A stretch of DNA of 64,000 nt from Dinoroseobacter sp039192165 (GTDB lineage Bacteria; Pseudomonadota; Alphaproteobacteria; Rhodobacterales; Rhodobacteraceae): positions 248,001-312,000 of the forward strand of contig JBCCXD010000006.1 of assembly GCA_039192165.1 (NCBI GenBank), written 5' to 3'. Position numbers and translations under genes: made by a program. Below the pieces are notes generated by a model that was given only the letters and a program-made list of their open reading frames with translations, did not search any database and was not told where the DNA came from. The number at the start of each line of letters is the position of its first letter. Positions within the stretch are counted from its first letter, which is position 1. Below are positions 8,694-17,447 of this stretch, piece after piece.

Positions 8694-9521
8694 TCAGGCC
8701 GCGGTAGACCACGCGCCGGAGGCGGCTGCGGTTGCGGCGTAGTCTGCAAAGTCTCTTGCTGGGCGACCGAGCGCCTGCACAACACCATCGCAGACTTGAG
8801 CGTTGCGCCCATCGAGTGTCTCACGCGCGATCGCCGTGAACACATCAGCAACAAATTCGCCACCGGCAGCTGCTACGTTGGCGTGAAAGTCCTCGAACGT
8901 AATCGGAATATGCTGGATCGGCCGACCAATTGCGGCGCTCAGCGTTTCTGCCATTTCGGCAAAGCTCATCAAACGCGGGCCGGTCACCTCATAAAGGCGA
9001 CCTTTGTGATTATTTTCTGTCAACGCGGCGACGACCACATCCGCGATATCGTCGATATCAATGATCGGTTCTTTAATCATGCCGCCTGGCATGGGCAGAA
9101 CACCGGCCAGGATCGGATCCCGCAGATACCCCTCAGAATAGTTCTGCGCAAACCAGGATGCGCGCACAAGCGTGAAATCTATGCCAGACGCGCGCACCGC
9201 TTCTTCGCCAAGTCGCGCATGATGTTCTCCGCGGCCTGACAAAAGAACGATGTGTTTCAGCCCTTCGTTTTTCGCGACAGAACAGAATGCTGCGACCTTC
9301 TCCACAGCGCCGGGAAAAGCGAGATCCGGGAAGTAGGTGACATACGCACGCTCGGTCCCGTGCACGGCCGGTGCCCAGGTTTTCGGATCGTCCCAGTCAA
9401 AAGGAATTGGGGCATGCCGTGTGCCATGACGTACGGCGTGGCCCTTGGCCTCGAGACGGGCGGCGACGCGTGAGCCAGTCTTTCCGGTTGCCCCTATGAC
9501 AAGAATGGGTGTGCTGAACAT
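8694..9521 (-). CDS. NmrA-like NAD(P)-binding protein
   Basis: A 275-residue atypical short-chain dehydrogenase of the NmrA/NAD(P)H-binding group. It begins with the Rossmann glycine motif (VIGATGKTGSRVAARLEAKG, residues 7-26). Later blocks IVLLSGRGEHHARLGEE, TLVRASWFAQNY and YEVTGPRLMSFAEMAE match this group; the classical SDR Tyr-x-x-x-Lys pair is not evident. Such proteins serve as NAD(P)H-sensing regulators or quinone reductases; which applies here cannot be seen. The start at 9521 follows AAGGAGATCC. It lies between the DUF1772 and DUF1330 genes in a small leftward cluster. Confidence 0.85.
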   Translation of the reverse strand: MFSTPILVIGATGKTGSRVAARLEAKGHAVRHGTRHAPIPFDWDDPKTWAPAVHGTERAYVTYFPDLAFPGAVEKVAAFCSVAKNEGLKHIVLLSGRGEHHARLGEEAVRASGIDFTLVRASWFAQNYSEGYLRDPILAGVLPMPGGMIKEPIIDIDDIADVVVAALTENNHKGRLYEVTGPRLMSFAEMAETLSAAIGRPIQHIPITFEDFHANVAAAGGEFVADVFTAIARETLDGRNAQVCDGVVQALGRPARDFADYAATAAASGAWSTAA

Positions 9522-9653
9522 TTTGGATCTCCTTGCGTTTATTGCGATGTGTCGATGTGCACGGAGTAGCCAAGCAGGCCGTCTTCGGTCTTGACAGTCG
9601 CTGCCAGAGCTTTGACCGACGCGGCCAGCAACAAGTGTCTGCGCCAAACAATA

Positions 9654-9682
9654 AAGAGGCGCTGGTCCTCCCAGCGCCTCTT
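9654..9682 (-). terminator. Rho-independent terminator after the DUF1330 gene
   Basis: Perfect 12-bp arms (AAGAGGCGCTGG / CCAGCGCCTCTT) with a 5-base loop begin 24 bases after the DUF1330 stop codon. On the minus strand the stem is followed by TATTGTTT, a U-rich tail. Confidence 0.75.
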
Positions 9683-9705
9683 GCGGCTAAGACTGTGGTT
9701 TTGGT

Positions 9706-9993
9706 TCAGGCCGCCTCAAAGAGTGCAAACTCCATCTGCGCGGCGGATGCTCGGAGATCGGTGAGCGCCTTGTACTCGGGCGAATGGTACCAGCTTTGCG
9801 CAGCGTCGAGACTGGGAAAGCGCACAACCGCCACATTCGGGCCGGACCGTTGGCCCAGAAGGGTTTCGGCAAGCGCGCCTTTGAACACAAACTCGCCCCC
9901 ATGCGCAGTAAGAGTTGGGCCCGCAGCTTCGGCATAGTCTTGCATGCGTTCTGCGTCCAGAATGGTGAAGTTTGCGATAAGAAATGCGGTCAT
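9706..9993 (-). CDS. DUF1330 family protein
   Basis: A 95-residue small cytoplasmic protein of the ferredoxin-like dimeric alpha/beta-barrel type. The family pattern is clear: MTAFLIANFTILDAERMQDY at the N-terminus, then HGGEFVFKG, VVRFPSLDAAQSWYHSPEY and a C-terminal strand. Most members have no known reaction. The start at 9993 follows GGAGGTTCCA. It lies between the AraC-type regulator and the NmrA-like gene; a second DUF1330 gene with similar neighbours is at 20828-21130. Confidence 0.87.
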   Translation of the reverse strand: MTAFLIANFTILDAERMQDYAEAAGPTLTAHGGEFVFKGALAETLLGQRSGPNVAVVRFPSLDAAQSWYHSPEYKALTDLRASAAQMEFALFEAA

Positions 9994-10107
9994 TGGAACC
10001 TCCATTGCGACCTGAGATGTTTCGATATGCACAATCGTTTTCGCAGGTGCGCAGGGAGAGCGCTTGACCGCGCCGGTCAGAGTTTTGACCAATCTGGCCA
10101 AGTTTGA

Positions 10108-11112
10108 TCAGGGGGCGTTGGTGGATTTTCGGTAGCTTGCGGGCGTGGTGCCCATCCAGCGCTTGAAGGCCCTTGTAAAAGAACTTTGCTCCGAGAACCC
10201 GGTGAGAAACGCTATTTCCGCCAGGGAATGCGCTTCATCGCGAAGCAGACCCTCGGCAAGTTCGCGACGGGTCTCCTCCGTCAGCGTTTGGAAACTGACG
10301 CCGTGATCCGATAGGCGACGGTGGAAAGACCGGACACTGAAGCCAAGGTCGCGGGCGATGTCGGCCATATTTGGGGCTCCCGCGCTGAGCGACTGCGCTA
10401 TCGCATTCTTCGCTTGTCCGACAACCGTCACGTCATCCGGCAAGGCCGAAAGCTCAGCATCAAGTTGGGAGACAAGGTATCTTGAAATGCCGTCGTCACC
10501 GAGCTTGTTGGGTTGTTCCAGAGATGCACGAGATAAAAGTAGACCATCATACCGCGCGTCGAATTCGACCTGACAGTCAAAAAACTCTTGGTGATGCGAG
10601 ACCGTTTTGGGCTTTGAATGCTGGATGAAGGCTTTCAGCGGGGAAAACGGCACTGGGCAAACCTGCCGGGCAAGGGACACCGTGGCGATCAGGGTGGTCT
10701 CGTTAGAAAGGCGCATACCCAGGCGTTTTGGGCCATCACGGTGAACGAGATAGAGCATGCCTTCCGGAACAGGGCGCAGTTCATAAGCTACAACGGAAGT
10801 CCACAGCCGTGCATAACGCTCTACTCTGGAGAACGATCCCAGCAAATCCGGAGCGGCCTTCCAGGCAAGTCCAAGCGCGCCATACTCGTTACACCGCATG
10901 GACGCACCGACCTTCACCGGAAGCGCCGTAACGTCCATTTGCTCAGCCAGACTTTCGACCATCGCGTAATAAGCGTCTGACGAAATCATCTCTTTTGGGT
11001 CCCAGGGTCCATCCGGATCGAGGCCTACAGACGACAAAGCCGCGTGGGCATCCACCGCTTCGGTTGCGGCAGCAACCATCTTGCGCGCGAAGAGAGACGT
11101 TATCTGACCCAT
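10108..11112 (-). CDS. AraC-family transcriptional regulator (OruR-like)
   Basis: A 334-residue regulator. The first roughly 210 residues match the arabinose-binding-domain-like sensory region found in OruR/ArgR-type AraC proteins. The C-terminal 100 residues hold the double helix-turn-helix: NMADIARDLGFSVRSFHRRL and then LAEIAFLTGFSEQSSFTRAFKRW followed by MGTTPASYRK. It lies 114 bases upstream of the DUF1330 gene on the same strand, so it may control DUF1330, NmrA and DUF1772. The inducer is unknown. Confidence 0.9.
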   Translation of the reverse strand: MGQITSLFARKMVAAATEAVDAHAALSSVGLDPDGPWDPKEMISSDAYYAMVESLAEQMDVTALPVKVGASMRCNEYGALGLAWKAAPDLLGSFSRVERYARLWTSVVAYELRPVPEGMLYLVHRDGPKRLGMRLSNETTLIATVSLARQVCPVPFSPLKAFIQHSKPKTVSHHQEFFDCQVEFDARYDGLLLSRASLEQPNKLGDDGISRYLVSQLDAELSALPDDVTVVGQAKNAIAQSLSAGAPNMADIARDLGFSVRSFHRRLSDHGVSFQTLTEETRRELAEGLLRDEAHSLAEIAFLTGFSEQSSFTRAFKRWMGTTPASYRKSTNAP

Positions 11113-11335
11113 CCGGAGTTACTAATTCCTGGACCAGGAATTGGCCAGATTGGCCTGAAACTGTTTGCGGCTGGCCATGTGCCGATTTTCAGTTTGGCGT
11201 CTGCGTAGATCCGGTTTCAGTACAGCTCTGCACGATGGCAATGGCCCCGACCAACGCTTGAACGCAACTGGCAAAAATTCCTGAAAATCACAGTTAACCT
11301 ACCAAAACGAGGTTAATACGTGCGACCAAGCACCT

Positions 11336-12241
11336 ATGGCGCGATTCACACTCGATCAAATGAGAACATTTCTGACCGTGGTACGATTGGGCGGTCTGCG
11401 CCGCGCGTCGGCAGCGTTGGGGCTGACCCAGCCTGCCATCACTGCCCGGATCAAGAACTTGGAGGGGGCTCTGGCCTGTGACTTGTTCGAACGCACATCG
11501 GGTGGCTTGAAACTCACAAAACGCGGCGAGCTGTTGCTTGCCCATGCGGAAAAGTTCGAACACCTGGTCGAACTGGTCGAGCGCGATGTGGTCGATCCGG
11601 CCGGCGTGGAAGGACGATTGCGGGTCGGCGCGTCAGAAACAGTGGCGCAATGCTGGTTGCCTGAATTGGTCTCGCAACTCCACGCGGTTTACCCCCGGGT
11701 CGAAATCGAATTGAAAGTCGATGTATCTCTTGATCTGCGAGCGGCTTTGCTGAACCGAGAGATTGATCTTGCGATTTTGCTTGGCCCTATTTCCGAGTAC
11801 TCAACCGACAATATCGTTTTGCCCGGGTTTGATCTCGCCTGGTACACGTCAGCGCAGAGCGACCCCGATCTCTGCGCAGGGGACCTGTTGCGGCGGCCGG
11901 TCTTGAGCTACGCGCGAAACACGCGACCGTTTCGGGAGCTGAAGGAGCAATTGTTTGAGCGGCTGGGACCAGATGCAGCGCTTTTTCCATCCTCTTCGTT
12001 GTCAGCATGCTTCCGGTTGGTTGAGGCAGATATGGGCGTTGCAGCATTGCCGAAGGCGCTGGGGCAGGAATACGTCCGGGCCGGTCGCATACGCGAATTT
12101 GATCCGGGATGGGTGCCTGGCCCACTTCTGTTCACAGCTTCATTTCTGAGGGAACCTAAAAGCCATCTGAATGAAACCGCGGCCAGGCTTGCGCTTAAGG
12201 TTGCCGAAAGACATGCAGAACTTGAAAAAGCATCAAAATAA
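11336..12241 (+). CDS. LysR-family transcriptional regulator
   Basis: A 301-residue LysR regulator with a winged helix-turn-helix in residues 1-60 (FLTVVRLGGLRRASAALGLT, then QPAITARIKNLEGALACDLF) and a periplasmic-binding-protein-like effector domain from about 90. It is transcribed in the same direction as, and ends 76 bases before, the DUF1445-TRAP-DUF2848-Pxp operon. A perfect inverted repeat with LysR spacing lies in that gap at 12245-12269. I infer that it regulates the operon. Confidence 0.92.
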   Translation: MARFTLDQMRTFLTVVRLGGLRRASAALGLTQPAITARIKNLEGALACDLFERTSGGLKLTKRGELLLAHAEKFEHLVELVERDVVDPAGVEGRLRVGASETVAQCWLPELVSQLHAVYPRVEIELKVDVSLDLRAALLNREIDLAILLGPISEYSTDNIVLPGFDLAWYTSAQSDPDLCAGDLLRRPVLSYARNTRPFRELKEQLFERLGPDAALFPSSSLSACFRLVEADMGVAALPKALGQEYVRAGRIREFDPGWVPGPLLFTASFLREPKSHLNETAARLALKVAERHAELEKASK

Positions 12242-12244
12242 TCT

Positions 12245-12269
12245 ATCGATTTTGGTAAATTTAATCGAT
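12245..12269. promoter_or_regulatory. LysR-type operator (T-N11-A inverted repeat)
   Basis: Perfect 7-bp arms ATCGATT and AATCGAT are separated by 11 bases, the classic LysR-type T-N11-A arrangement. The site starts just after the LysR stop codon and ends 48 bp before the first operon gene, in a locally AT-rich promoter-like stretch. Confidence 0.65.
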
Positions 12270-12317
12270 TTGATTTTATAGCCTTGTTACCTCACCCTCT
12301 GGTAAAACAGAGGATGC

Positions 12318-13145
12318 GTGGTTTTGTACGAAGCTCTCAAGACAAGTCTTTTGAAGGACGTGCGAGCCGCGATCCGCAGCGGCGCTTACCATTCCCACAC
12401 GGCCGGGCTGGGACGCGGGTACCTTCAGGCGAACCTGGCGATAATGCCGGAAAAATACGCGCTTGATTTCATGCGCTACTGTCAGCGCAACCCGAAGCCC
12501 TGTCCGCTGACCGGAGTCTCCGATACCGGCAATCCGCGGATGTTCACACTGGGCCAAGACATCGACATTCGCACCGATGTGCCAGCCTACAATCTGTACC
12601 GCGATGGGCATCTCTCAGATACTGTCGAAGACATTCGGGATATCTGGCGTGATGACTTCGTGGCGTTCGCACTTGGGTGTTCTTTCACATTTGAGCACGC
12701 CCTGCAAAAGGCCGGCCTCAGTCTTTGGCATATCGAAAACGACAAGACTGTCCCCATGTTCCGGTCAAGCATCGAAACAGTCCAGGCCGGACCGTTTCGG
12801 GGGGAAATGGTGGTCTCGATGCGGGCGATTCCGACACACCGCGTCGAAGAAGCCGTGCAGATTTCACGGCGTTTTCCGCTGGCCCATGGCGGACCGGTGC
12901 ATTGGGGCAATCCGGCAGAAATTGGCATCCGCGATATCATGCGCCCGGACTGGGGGGATGCGGCGCCCGTTCCCGCAAACCATGTTCCTGTGTTCTGGGC
13001 CTGCGGGGTTACGCCACAAGTCGCTCTGGAAGCCGCGCAGATGCCGATTTGCATTACTCACAAGCCAGGACACATGCTGATTACCGACGTTGCAGAAGAC
13101 GCCGAAGTTCCGGTGCTAACCCCGAAAATCGAAGAATTCCAATAG
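12318..13145 (+). CDS. DUF1445 / D-glutamate cyclase-family hydro-lyase
   Basis: A 275-residue protein of the DUF1445 (PF07286) family, whose animal member DGLUCY converts D-glutamate to 5-oxo-D-proline; bacterial members are often called putative hydro-lyases. Family blocks seen are HTAGLGRGYLQANLAIMPEK, CQRNPKPCPLTGVSDTGNP, ALGCSFTFEHALQKAGL and HVPVFWACGVTPQVALEAA, ending in KPGHMLITDV. The frame begins with GTG at 12318 after AGAGG; no earlier ATG fits. It opens an operon with a TRAP transporter and two 5-oxoprolinase subunits, which fits a cyclic amide or D-amino acid substrate. The exact reaction is inferred. Confidence 0.85.
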   Translation: MVLYEALKTSLLKDVRAAIRSGAYHSHTAGLGRGYLQANLAIMPEKYALDFMRYCQRNPKPCPLTGVSDTGNPRMFTLGQDIDIRTDVPAYNLYRDGHLSDTVEDIRDIWRDDFVAFALGCSFTFEHALQKAGLSLWHIENDKTVPMFRSSIETVQAGPFRGEMVVSMRAIPTHRVEEAVQISRRFPLAHGGPVHWGNPAEIGIRDIMRPDWGDAAPVPANHVPVFWACGVTPQVALEAAQMPICITHKPGHMLITDVAEDAEVPVLTPKIEEFQ

Positions 13146-13164
13146 GTCCAATAAGGAGAGTCCC

Positions 13165-14199
13165 ATGAAACATGCCCTGAGCATCCTGATTGCCAGTACC
13201 GCGCTGGCCACACCTTCGCTCGGCGACGAACTGTCTGTTGTCGGCAGCTGGTCCGGTTTGCCGCTTCACAAGGAATACGAAGCGCCATTCTGGGGCGAGA
13301 CCCTTCCCGCAGCCTCGGACGGAAGTATCGACGTCGCACTGACGACGCATAACCAGATGAACCTTGGCGTGGGAGATGTCTTTCGCCTGCTCGGCGATGG
13401 AGTTTACGACGTCGCCATGACCGTCGCAGATTATGCTGTGGCCGACGCCCCGGAACTCGAAGGCCTGGACGTTCCTCTTCTTGCACTTACAGCCGATGAA
13501 GCCCGCGCCATGGTGGATGCGGCGCGCCCGATGGTTGAGGATATCTATGCCGCGCGCTTTAACAGCAAGGTATTGGCAATTGCGCCTTATCCACCGCAGG
13601 TCGTCTTTTGCAATGCCGAGGTTTCCGAACTGGCCGACCTCGAGGGCCTGAAGGTTCGTGCATCGGGCCGTATGACTGCGAAATTCCTTGAAGCACTGGG
13701 CGCCGAAGGCGTGAATGTCGGGTTTTCCGAAGTTCCCGGCGCACTCCAGAAGGGCGTGGTGGATTGCGCCGTCACCGGAGCGGGCTCGGGCTATTCCGCC
13801 GGATGGTGGGAAGTGTCCACGCACCTGATGCCAATCCCTCTGGGCGGCTGGGACAGCGTTGTAACCGCGATGAACATGGATAAGTGGAACAGCCTTGATG
13901 CGGGTACGCAGGAGCTGATCATGACGCAGGTGGCAGCAGAGTTTGAAGGCCCGGCCTGGGCAAGTGCGCAGGACGCGCTTGTCAATGACATCGCCTGCCT
14001 GACAGGAAATGGCGACTGCCCTGCCGGAGAGCCGCGCAACATGACCTTGGTCGAAGTGTCGGATGCTGATTTCGATAAAGCGCGTGGTGTCCTGGTGAAC
14101 CAGGTACTGCCCGACTGGGCCGAACGCGCCGGTGGCGACTGGGCCGACCGTTGGAATGCAAGTGTCGGCACCGTTGTTGGTGTTCAGATCGGCAGCTGA
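13165..14199 (+). CDS. TRAP transporter solute-binding protein (DctP type)
   Basis: A 344-residue periplasmic protein with a signal peptide (MKHALSILIASTALATPSLG). It has the DctP fold features, including the segment ELADLEGLKVRASGRMTAKF with the arginine (in LKVRASG) that binds the substrate carboxylate in this family, and later WDSVVTAMNMDKWNSLD. It would deliver a carboxylate-bearing compound to the membrane subunits encoded next. Given the DUF1445 and Pxp neighbours, 5-oxoproline, D-glutamate or a related lactam acid is a reasonable guess. The ribosome site is AAGGAGAG. Confidence 0.92.
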   Translation: MKHALSILIASTALATPSLGDELSVVGSWSGLPLHKEYEAPFWGETLPAASDGSIDVALTTHNQMNLGVGDVFRLLGDGVYDVAMTVADYAVADAPELEGLDVPLLALTADEARAMVDAARPMVEDIYAARFNSKVLAIAPYPPQVVFCNAEVSELADLEGLKVRASGRMTAKFLEALGAEGVNVGFSEVPGALQKGVVDCAVTGAGSGYSAGWWEVSTHLMPIPLGGWDSVVTAMNMDKWNSLDAGTQELIMTQVAAEFEGPAWASAQDALVNDIACLTGNGDCPAGEPRNMTLVEVSDADFDKARGVLVNQVLPDWAERAGGDWADRWNASVGTVVGVQIGS

Positions 14200-14221
14200 C
14201 GATCTGACCCCCTGAGGACCC

Positions 14222-14770
14222 ATGGAAGACTTGCTTCTTCATCGCTTGCGGCGCTTGAACCACGCCATTGCGTTGCTCACCGGCATATTGCTGCTCGGGT
14301 GCGCCGCGATTGTGCTGATCGATATCGTCCTGCGTCAAATCGGGTCTTCGTTCGGAGGGACGGACGAGATCTCGGGCTACGTGATGGCCATAGCCACTTC
14401 CTGGGGCATGGCCTTCACTTTGCTCGAGCTCGGGCATGTTCGCATCGACATTCTGAGGGGGCGCTCAGGCCCGCGCGGACGCGCCTTTTTCGACCTGTTT
14501 GCGATGCTCGTTCTGACCGGGACGGTATCGTTAATCGCCTACAAGTGCTGGCCGGTGCTGGAACGATCACTGGCCAACTCCTCGCGCGCGAATACGCCGC
14601 TTGAGACCCCGCTCGCCTGGGTCCAGGCACCTTGGTTCGCCGGGTGGATCTGGTTCGCCGTGATGGCATGGCTGACCTTCATAGCCGCCGCACTCATGAT
14701 TGCGAAAGGGCGCTTTGACAGAGCTGAAGAGGCGATCGGCTGTTTTGGCGAAGAGGATCTCGTCAAATGA
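14222..14770 (+). CDS. TRAP transporter small permease (DctQ type)
   Basis: A 182-residue four-helix membrane protein. It matches the DctQ family: a first helix (AIALLTGILLLGCAAIVLIDIVL), the DEISGYVMAIATSWGMAF stretch, VRIDILRGR and a last helix FAGWIWFAVMAWLTFIAAAL. It forms the TRAP membrane complex with the large subunit, whose gene overlaps its end by 4 bases (ATGA), indicating translational coupling. Confidence 0.9.
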   Translation: MEDLLLHRLRRLNHAIALLTGILLLGCAAIVLIDIVLRQIGSSFGGTDEISGYVMAIATSWGMAFTLLELGHVRIDILRGRSGPRGRAFFDLFAMLVLTGTVSLIAYKCWPVLERSLANSSRANTPLETPLAWVQAPWFAGWIWFAVMAWLTFIAAALMIAKGRFDRAEEAIGCFGEEDLVK

Positions 14771-16056
14771 TCTGGGCCATTTCAGCGGGCCTTTTGGGGC
14801 TTCTGGCCATGTCGATCCCCGTTGGAATTGTTCTTTTCCTTCTCGGCTTTGGGGTCGACGCGTTCTTCAGCGCATTTCCATTAATCCGCGGGCTCGGCAA
14901 TCTTGTTTGGTCGACTTCCAACAATGCGACACTGATCGCAATACCTTTCTTTGTTCTTCTCGGCGAAATCCTCGTGCGATCGGGCATCGCCGCCCGAACC
15001 TACGCCGCGCTTGATCGATGGGTAAGCTGGCTGCCTGGAGGACTGGTTCACGCAAATGTCGCTACAGCGACCATGTTTTCGGCGACATCCGGATCTTCTG
15101 TGGCGACGGCGGCGACCGTTGCGACAGTAGCCATGCCGCAGGCCGAGAAGCTGGGATATGATCCAAGGCTCTTCTCAGGAGCCATCGCCGCTGGTGGAAC
15201 GCTGGGGATCATGATCCCTCCCTCCATTAACCTGATCGTGTATGGGTTTCTCACGCAGACATCGATCCCGCAGCTCTTTCTGGCCGGGCTTATTCCCGGA
15301 ATCGCGCTTGCTTTGGGCTTCATGGCAATCACCGTGGTTATCTGCCTGATGCGCCCGGAACTTGGCGGCACGCGGCGCACATTCGCGCTGGCTGAGATGC
15401 TGCGCGCCCTGATCCACCTCATCCCCATCGTGCTTTTGTTCGCAATCATCATCGGCACGATTTACAAAGGATGGGCCACCCCAACCGAAGCGGCGGCTGT
15501 CGGCGTCGCGGGAGCCGTTTTAATCGCGGCGGCTTTTGGTGGCGTAAGCATAAGCATGTTTGCTCAGAGCATTCTTGGCACCGTCAAGATCATGTCCATG
15601 ATCATGTTGGTTGTCATCGGTGCGTCGTTCCTGAACTTCACACTTGCCTCCGCAGGGCTCGGACGGGAACTGCAAGGCCTTCTGGACGGATTGGGCCTGA
15701 CGCCAATGGGACTGATTTTCGTTGTTGTTCTGATCTACATCGTGCTGGGCTTTTTCATCGAAACCCTGTCTCTGATGGTGGTAACCATCCCGATCATTGT
15801 CCCGCTGGTCGTCGCACAAGGCTTTGACCCGATCTGGTTCGGTATCCTGATGATCGTGCTGATCGAAATGGCGCTCATCACACCGCCTGTTGGGCTAAAC
15901 CTTTACGTGGTGCAGGGCGCGCGCAAAACCGGCAAGATGAGCGAAGTAATGGTCGGTGCCATTCCTTACGTGATTGCGATGCTGATCATGGTCGCACTCC
16001 TGATCGCATTTCCGGCAATCGCACTCTATCTCCCGTCGGTCCTGAGCGAGGTGTGA
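14767..16056 (+). CDS. TRAP transporter large permease (DctM type)
   Basis: A 429-residue protein with about 12 transmembrane helices, the ion-coupled transport subunit. Family motifs are seen: IPFFVLLGEILVRSGIA, ATSGSSVATAATVATVAMP, FSGAIAAGGTLGIMIPPSIN near the first hairpin and the related MALITPPVGLNLYVVQG near the C-terminus. Uptake is driven by the Na+ or H+ gradient. The start overlaps the small permease gene, and the stop is 3 bases before the DUF2848 gene. Confidence 0.93.
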   Translation: MIWAISAGLLGLLAMSIPVGIVLFLLGFGVDAFFSAFPLIRGLGNLVWSTSNNATLIAIPFFVLLGEILVRSGIAARTYAALDRWVSWLPGGLVHANVATATMFSATSGSSVATAATVATVAMPQAEKLGYDPRLFSGAIAAGGTLGIMIPPSINLIVYGFLTQTSIPQLFLAGLIPGIALALGFMAITVVICLMRPELGGTRRTFALAEMLRALIHLIPIVLLFAIIIGTIYKGWATPTEAAAVGVAGAVLIAAAFGGVSISMFAQSILGTVKIMSMIMLVVIGASFLNFTLASAGLGRELQGLLDGLGLTPMGLIFVVVLIYIVLGFFIETLSLMVVTIPIIVPLVVAQGFDPIWFGILMIVLIEMALITPPVGLNLYVVQGARKTGKMSEVMVGAIPYVIAMLIMVALLIAFPAIALYLPSVLSEV

Positions 16057-16059
16057 TAT

Positions 16060-16713
16060 ATGGAGTTTGAAACCCCACAAAGAACCTTGGCAGTGGAACT
16101 CACAGACCTGATCGTTGCAGGCTGGACGGGTCGCGATCGCGTGGCGGTCGACCACCATATCTCAGAGTTGGCGGCGCTCGGCGTTGCGCCGCCTTCCACA
16201 GTGCCACTCTACTATCGCGTTTCGCGTGGGCTTTTGAGCCAGGAGACAACCATCGATGTTCTGGGACCCGATACGTCCGGAGAAGTCGAGCCGCTTATTG
16301 TTCGGAGCGAGGGGCAACTCTGGCTTGGGCTGGGATCTGACCATACCGACCGCGCGCTGGAGACGGTCTCGGTGGCAGCTTCAAAGCAAGTTTGCCCTAA
16401 ACCGGTTGCAAGGAAGGTCTGGCCGTGGAGCGAGGTCGAACCCCATCTGGAAAAGTTGATACTGCGCTGTGACATTCAAGAGGATGGCAGAAGTGTCAGA
16501 TATCAGGACGGGACTTTGGCCAGTATCCGGCCTTTGGCCGAGCTGATCGCCGGCGTGGGCTTTGAGGATGGTACCGCCATGCTGTGCGGAACCCTCGGCG
16601 CTATTGGTGGGGTGCGCCCCGCGCCTTCGTATCAAATGTCACTGATCGATCCTGTTCTGGATCGCACCATCTCGCTTGCCTATTCCGTCCGCACCCTGCC
16701 GATCGTCGCCTGA
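16060..16713 (+). CDS. DUF2848 family protein
   Basis: A 217-residue cytoplasmic protein of the DUF2848 family, for which I know no proven reaction; the fold is likened to fumarylacetoacetate hydrolase-type proteins. Blocks seen are ALGVAPPSTVPLYYRVSRGL, VLGPDTSGEVEPLIV, WLGLGSDHTDRALE and ISLAYSVRTLPIVA. Its start is 3 bases after the DctM stop, with AGGTG as a modest ribosome site, so it is firmly part of the operon. It may process the imported compound before or after the Pxp step. Confidence 0.85.
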   Translation: MEFETPQRTLAVELTDLIVAGWTGRDRVAVDHHISELAALGVAPPSTVPLYYRVSRGLLSQETTIDVLGPDTSGEVEPLIVRSEGQLWLGLGSDHTDRALETVSVAASKQVCPKPVARKVWPWSEVEPHLEKLILRCDIQEDGRSVRYQDGTLASIRPLAELIAGVGFEDGTAMLCGTLGAIGGVRPAPSYQMSLIDPVLDRTISLAYSVRTLPIVA

Positions 16714-16721
16714 GCCACCCC

Positions 16722-17447
16722 ATGGATGCGCCGACAATCAGAACACTGGGCTATGATGGACTACTTATCACTTTCGGTGAGCGGCTTAGCGACACGTCCA
16801 ATAGGGCGGCGCTCGCGTTTCATGAAACACTCGTTGAAGCGCAGCTCAGTGGCGCGGTCGAAACATCGACCTCTCTGGTTTCCGTGTACCTGAGGTTCGA
16901 TCCAAACCATGTTTCGCACGCGAACATGCGTCAGACACTGTCAGAAATGCTTGCAAGCCGCGACTGGTGTTCCGCGCCGCCGCCCGAAGGTCGCAGCCTC
17001 TGGCGGATACCCGCAGCCTTCGGGGGCGATCTCGGCCCACAACTGGCTGAGGCATCCGCGATGGCCGGCATAACAGAGGCCGCCGCCGTTGCCGCGCTGA
17101 CCCGCCATCCTGTCCGTGTGCAGACCATCGGTTTTGCTCCCGGGATGCCCTACTTGGGCGAGCTGCCTGCCAATTGGGACCTTCCCAGACAAACCAAACT
17201 CACGGCGCAGGTGCCAAGGGGTGGACTATGCGTCGCTATTCGACAGCTCGTCCTCTTTCCAAACCCGACACCCACAGGCTGGCGCCATATTGCACAAACA
17301 CGCGTGAACCTGTTCCGTCCCGCCAACGACATGCCGTTCCTGCTTAAGCCGGGCGATGAGGTTAAATTTGAACCCGTCTCGCCGGATGAACTGAATGCCT
17401 ATGAAGACGATCCGATGGGCGGCGCTATATGCGAGGCGCTGTCATGA
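16722..17447 (+). CDS. pxpB: 5-oxoprolinase subunit B-like (KipI / allophanate hydrolase subunit 1 family)
   Basis: A 241-residue PxpB/KipI-family protein. Together with PxpA and PxpC, members hydrolyse 5-oxoproline to glutamate using ATP. The signature TIGFAPGMPYLGELP matches the family GFAPGFAYL motif. The later block normally reading near GGQTGIYP is changed (CVAIRQLVLFPNPTPTGW), so the substrate may differ. The start at 16722 lies 8 bases after the DUF2848 stop; an upstream extension would run inside DUF2848. The gene overlaps the next by ATGA. No PxpA gene is in the window. Confidence 0.85.
   Translation: MDAPTIRTLGYDGLLITFGERLSDTSNRAALAFHETLVEAQLSGAVETSTSLVSVYLRFDPNHVSHANMRQTLSEMLASRDWCSAPPPEGRSLWRIPAAFGGDLGPQLAEASAMAGITEAAAVAALTRHPVRVQTIGFAPGMPYLGELPANWDLPRQTKLTAQVPRGGLCVAIRQLVLFPNPTPTGWRHIAQTRVNLFRPANDMPFLLKPGDEVKFEPVSPDELNAYEDDPMGGAICEALS

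Noticed and set aside
13081..14223. Minus-strand open frame of 380 codons
   Set aside because: It is antisense to the TRAP binding-protein gene, whose signal peptide and family motifs are clear, and the antisense product is low in complexity and unrecognisable.
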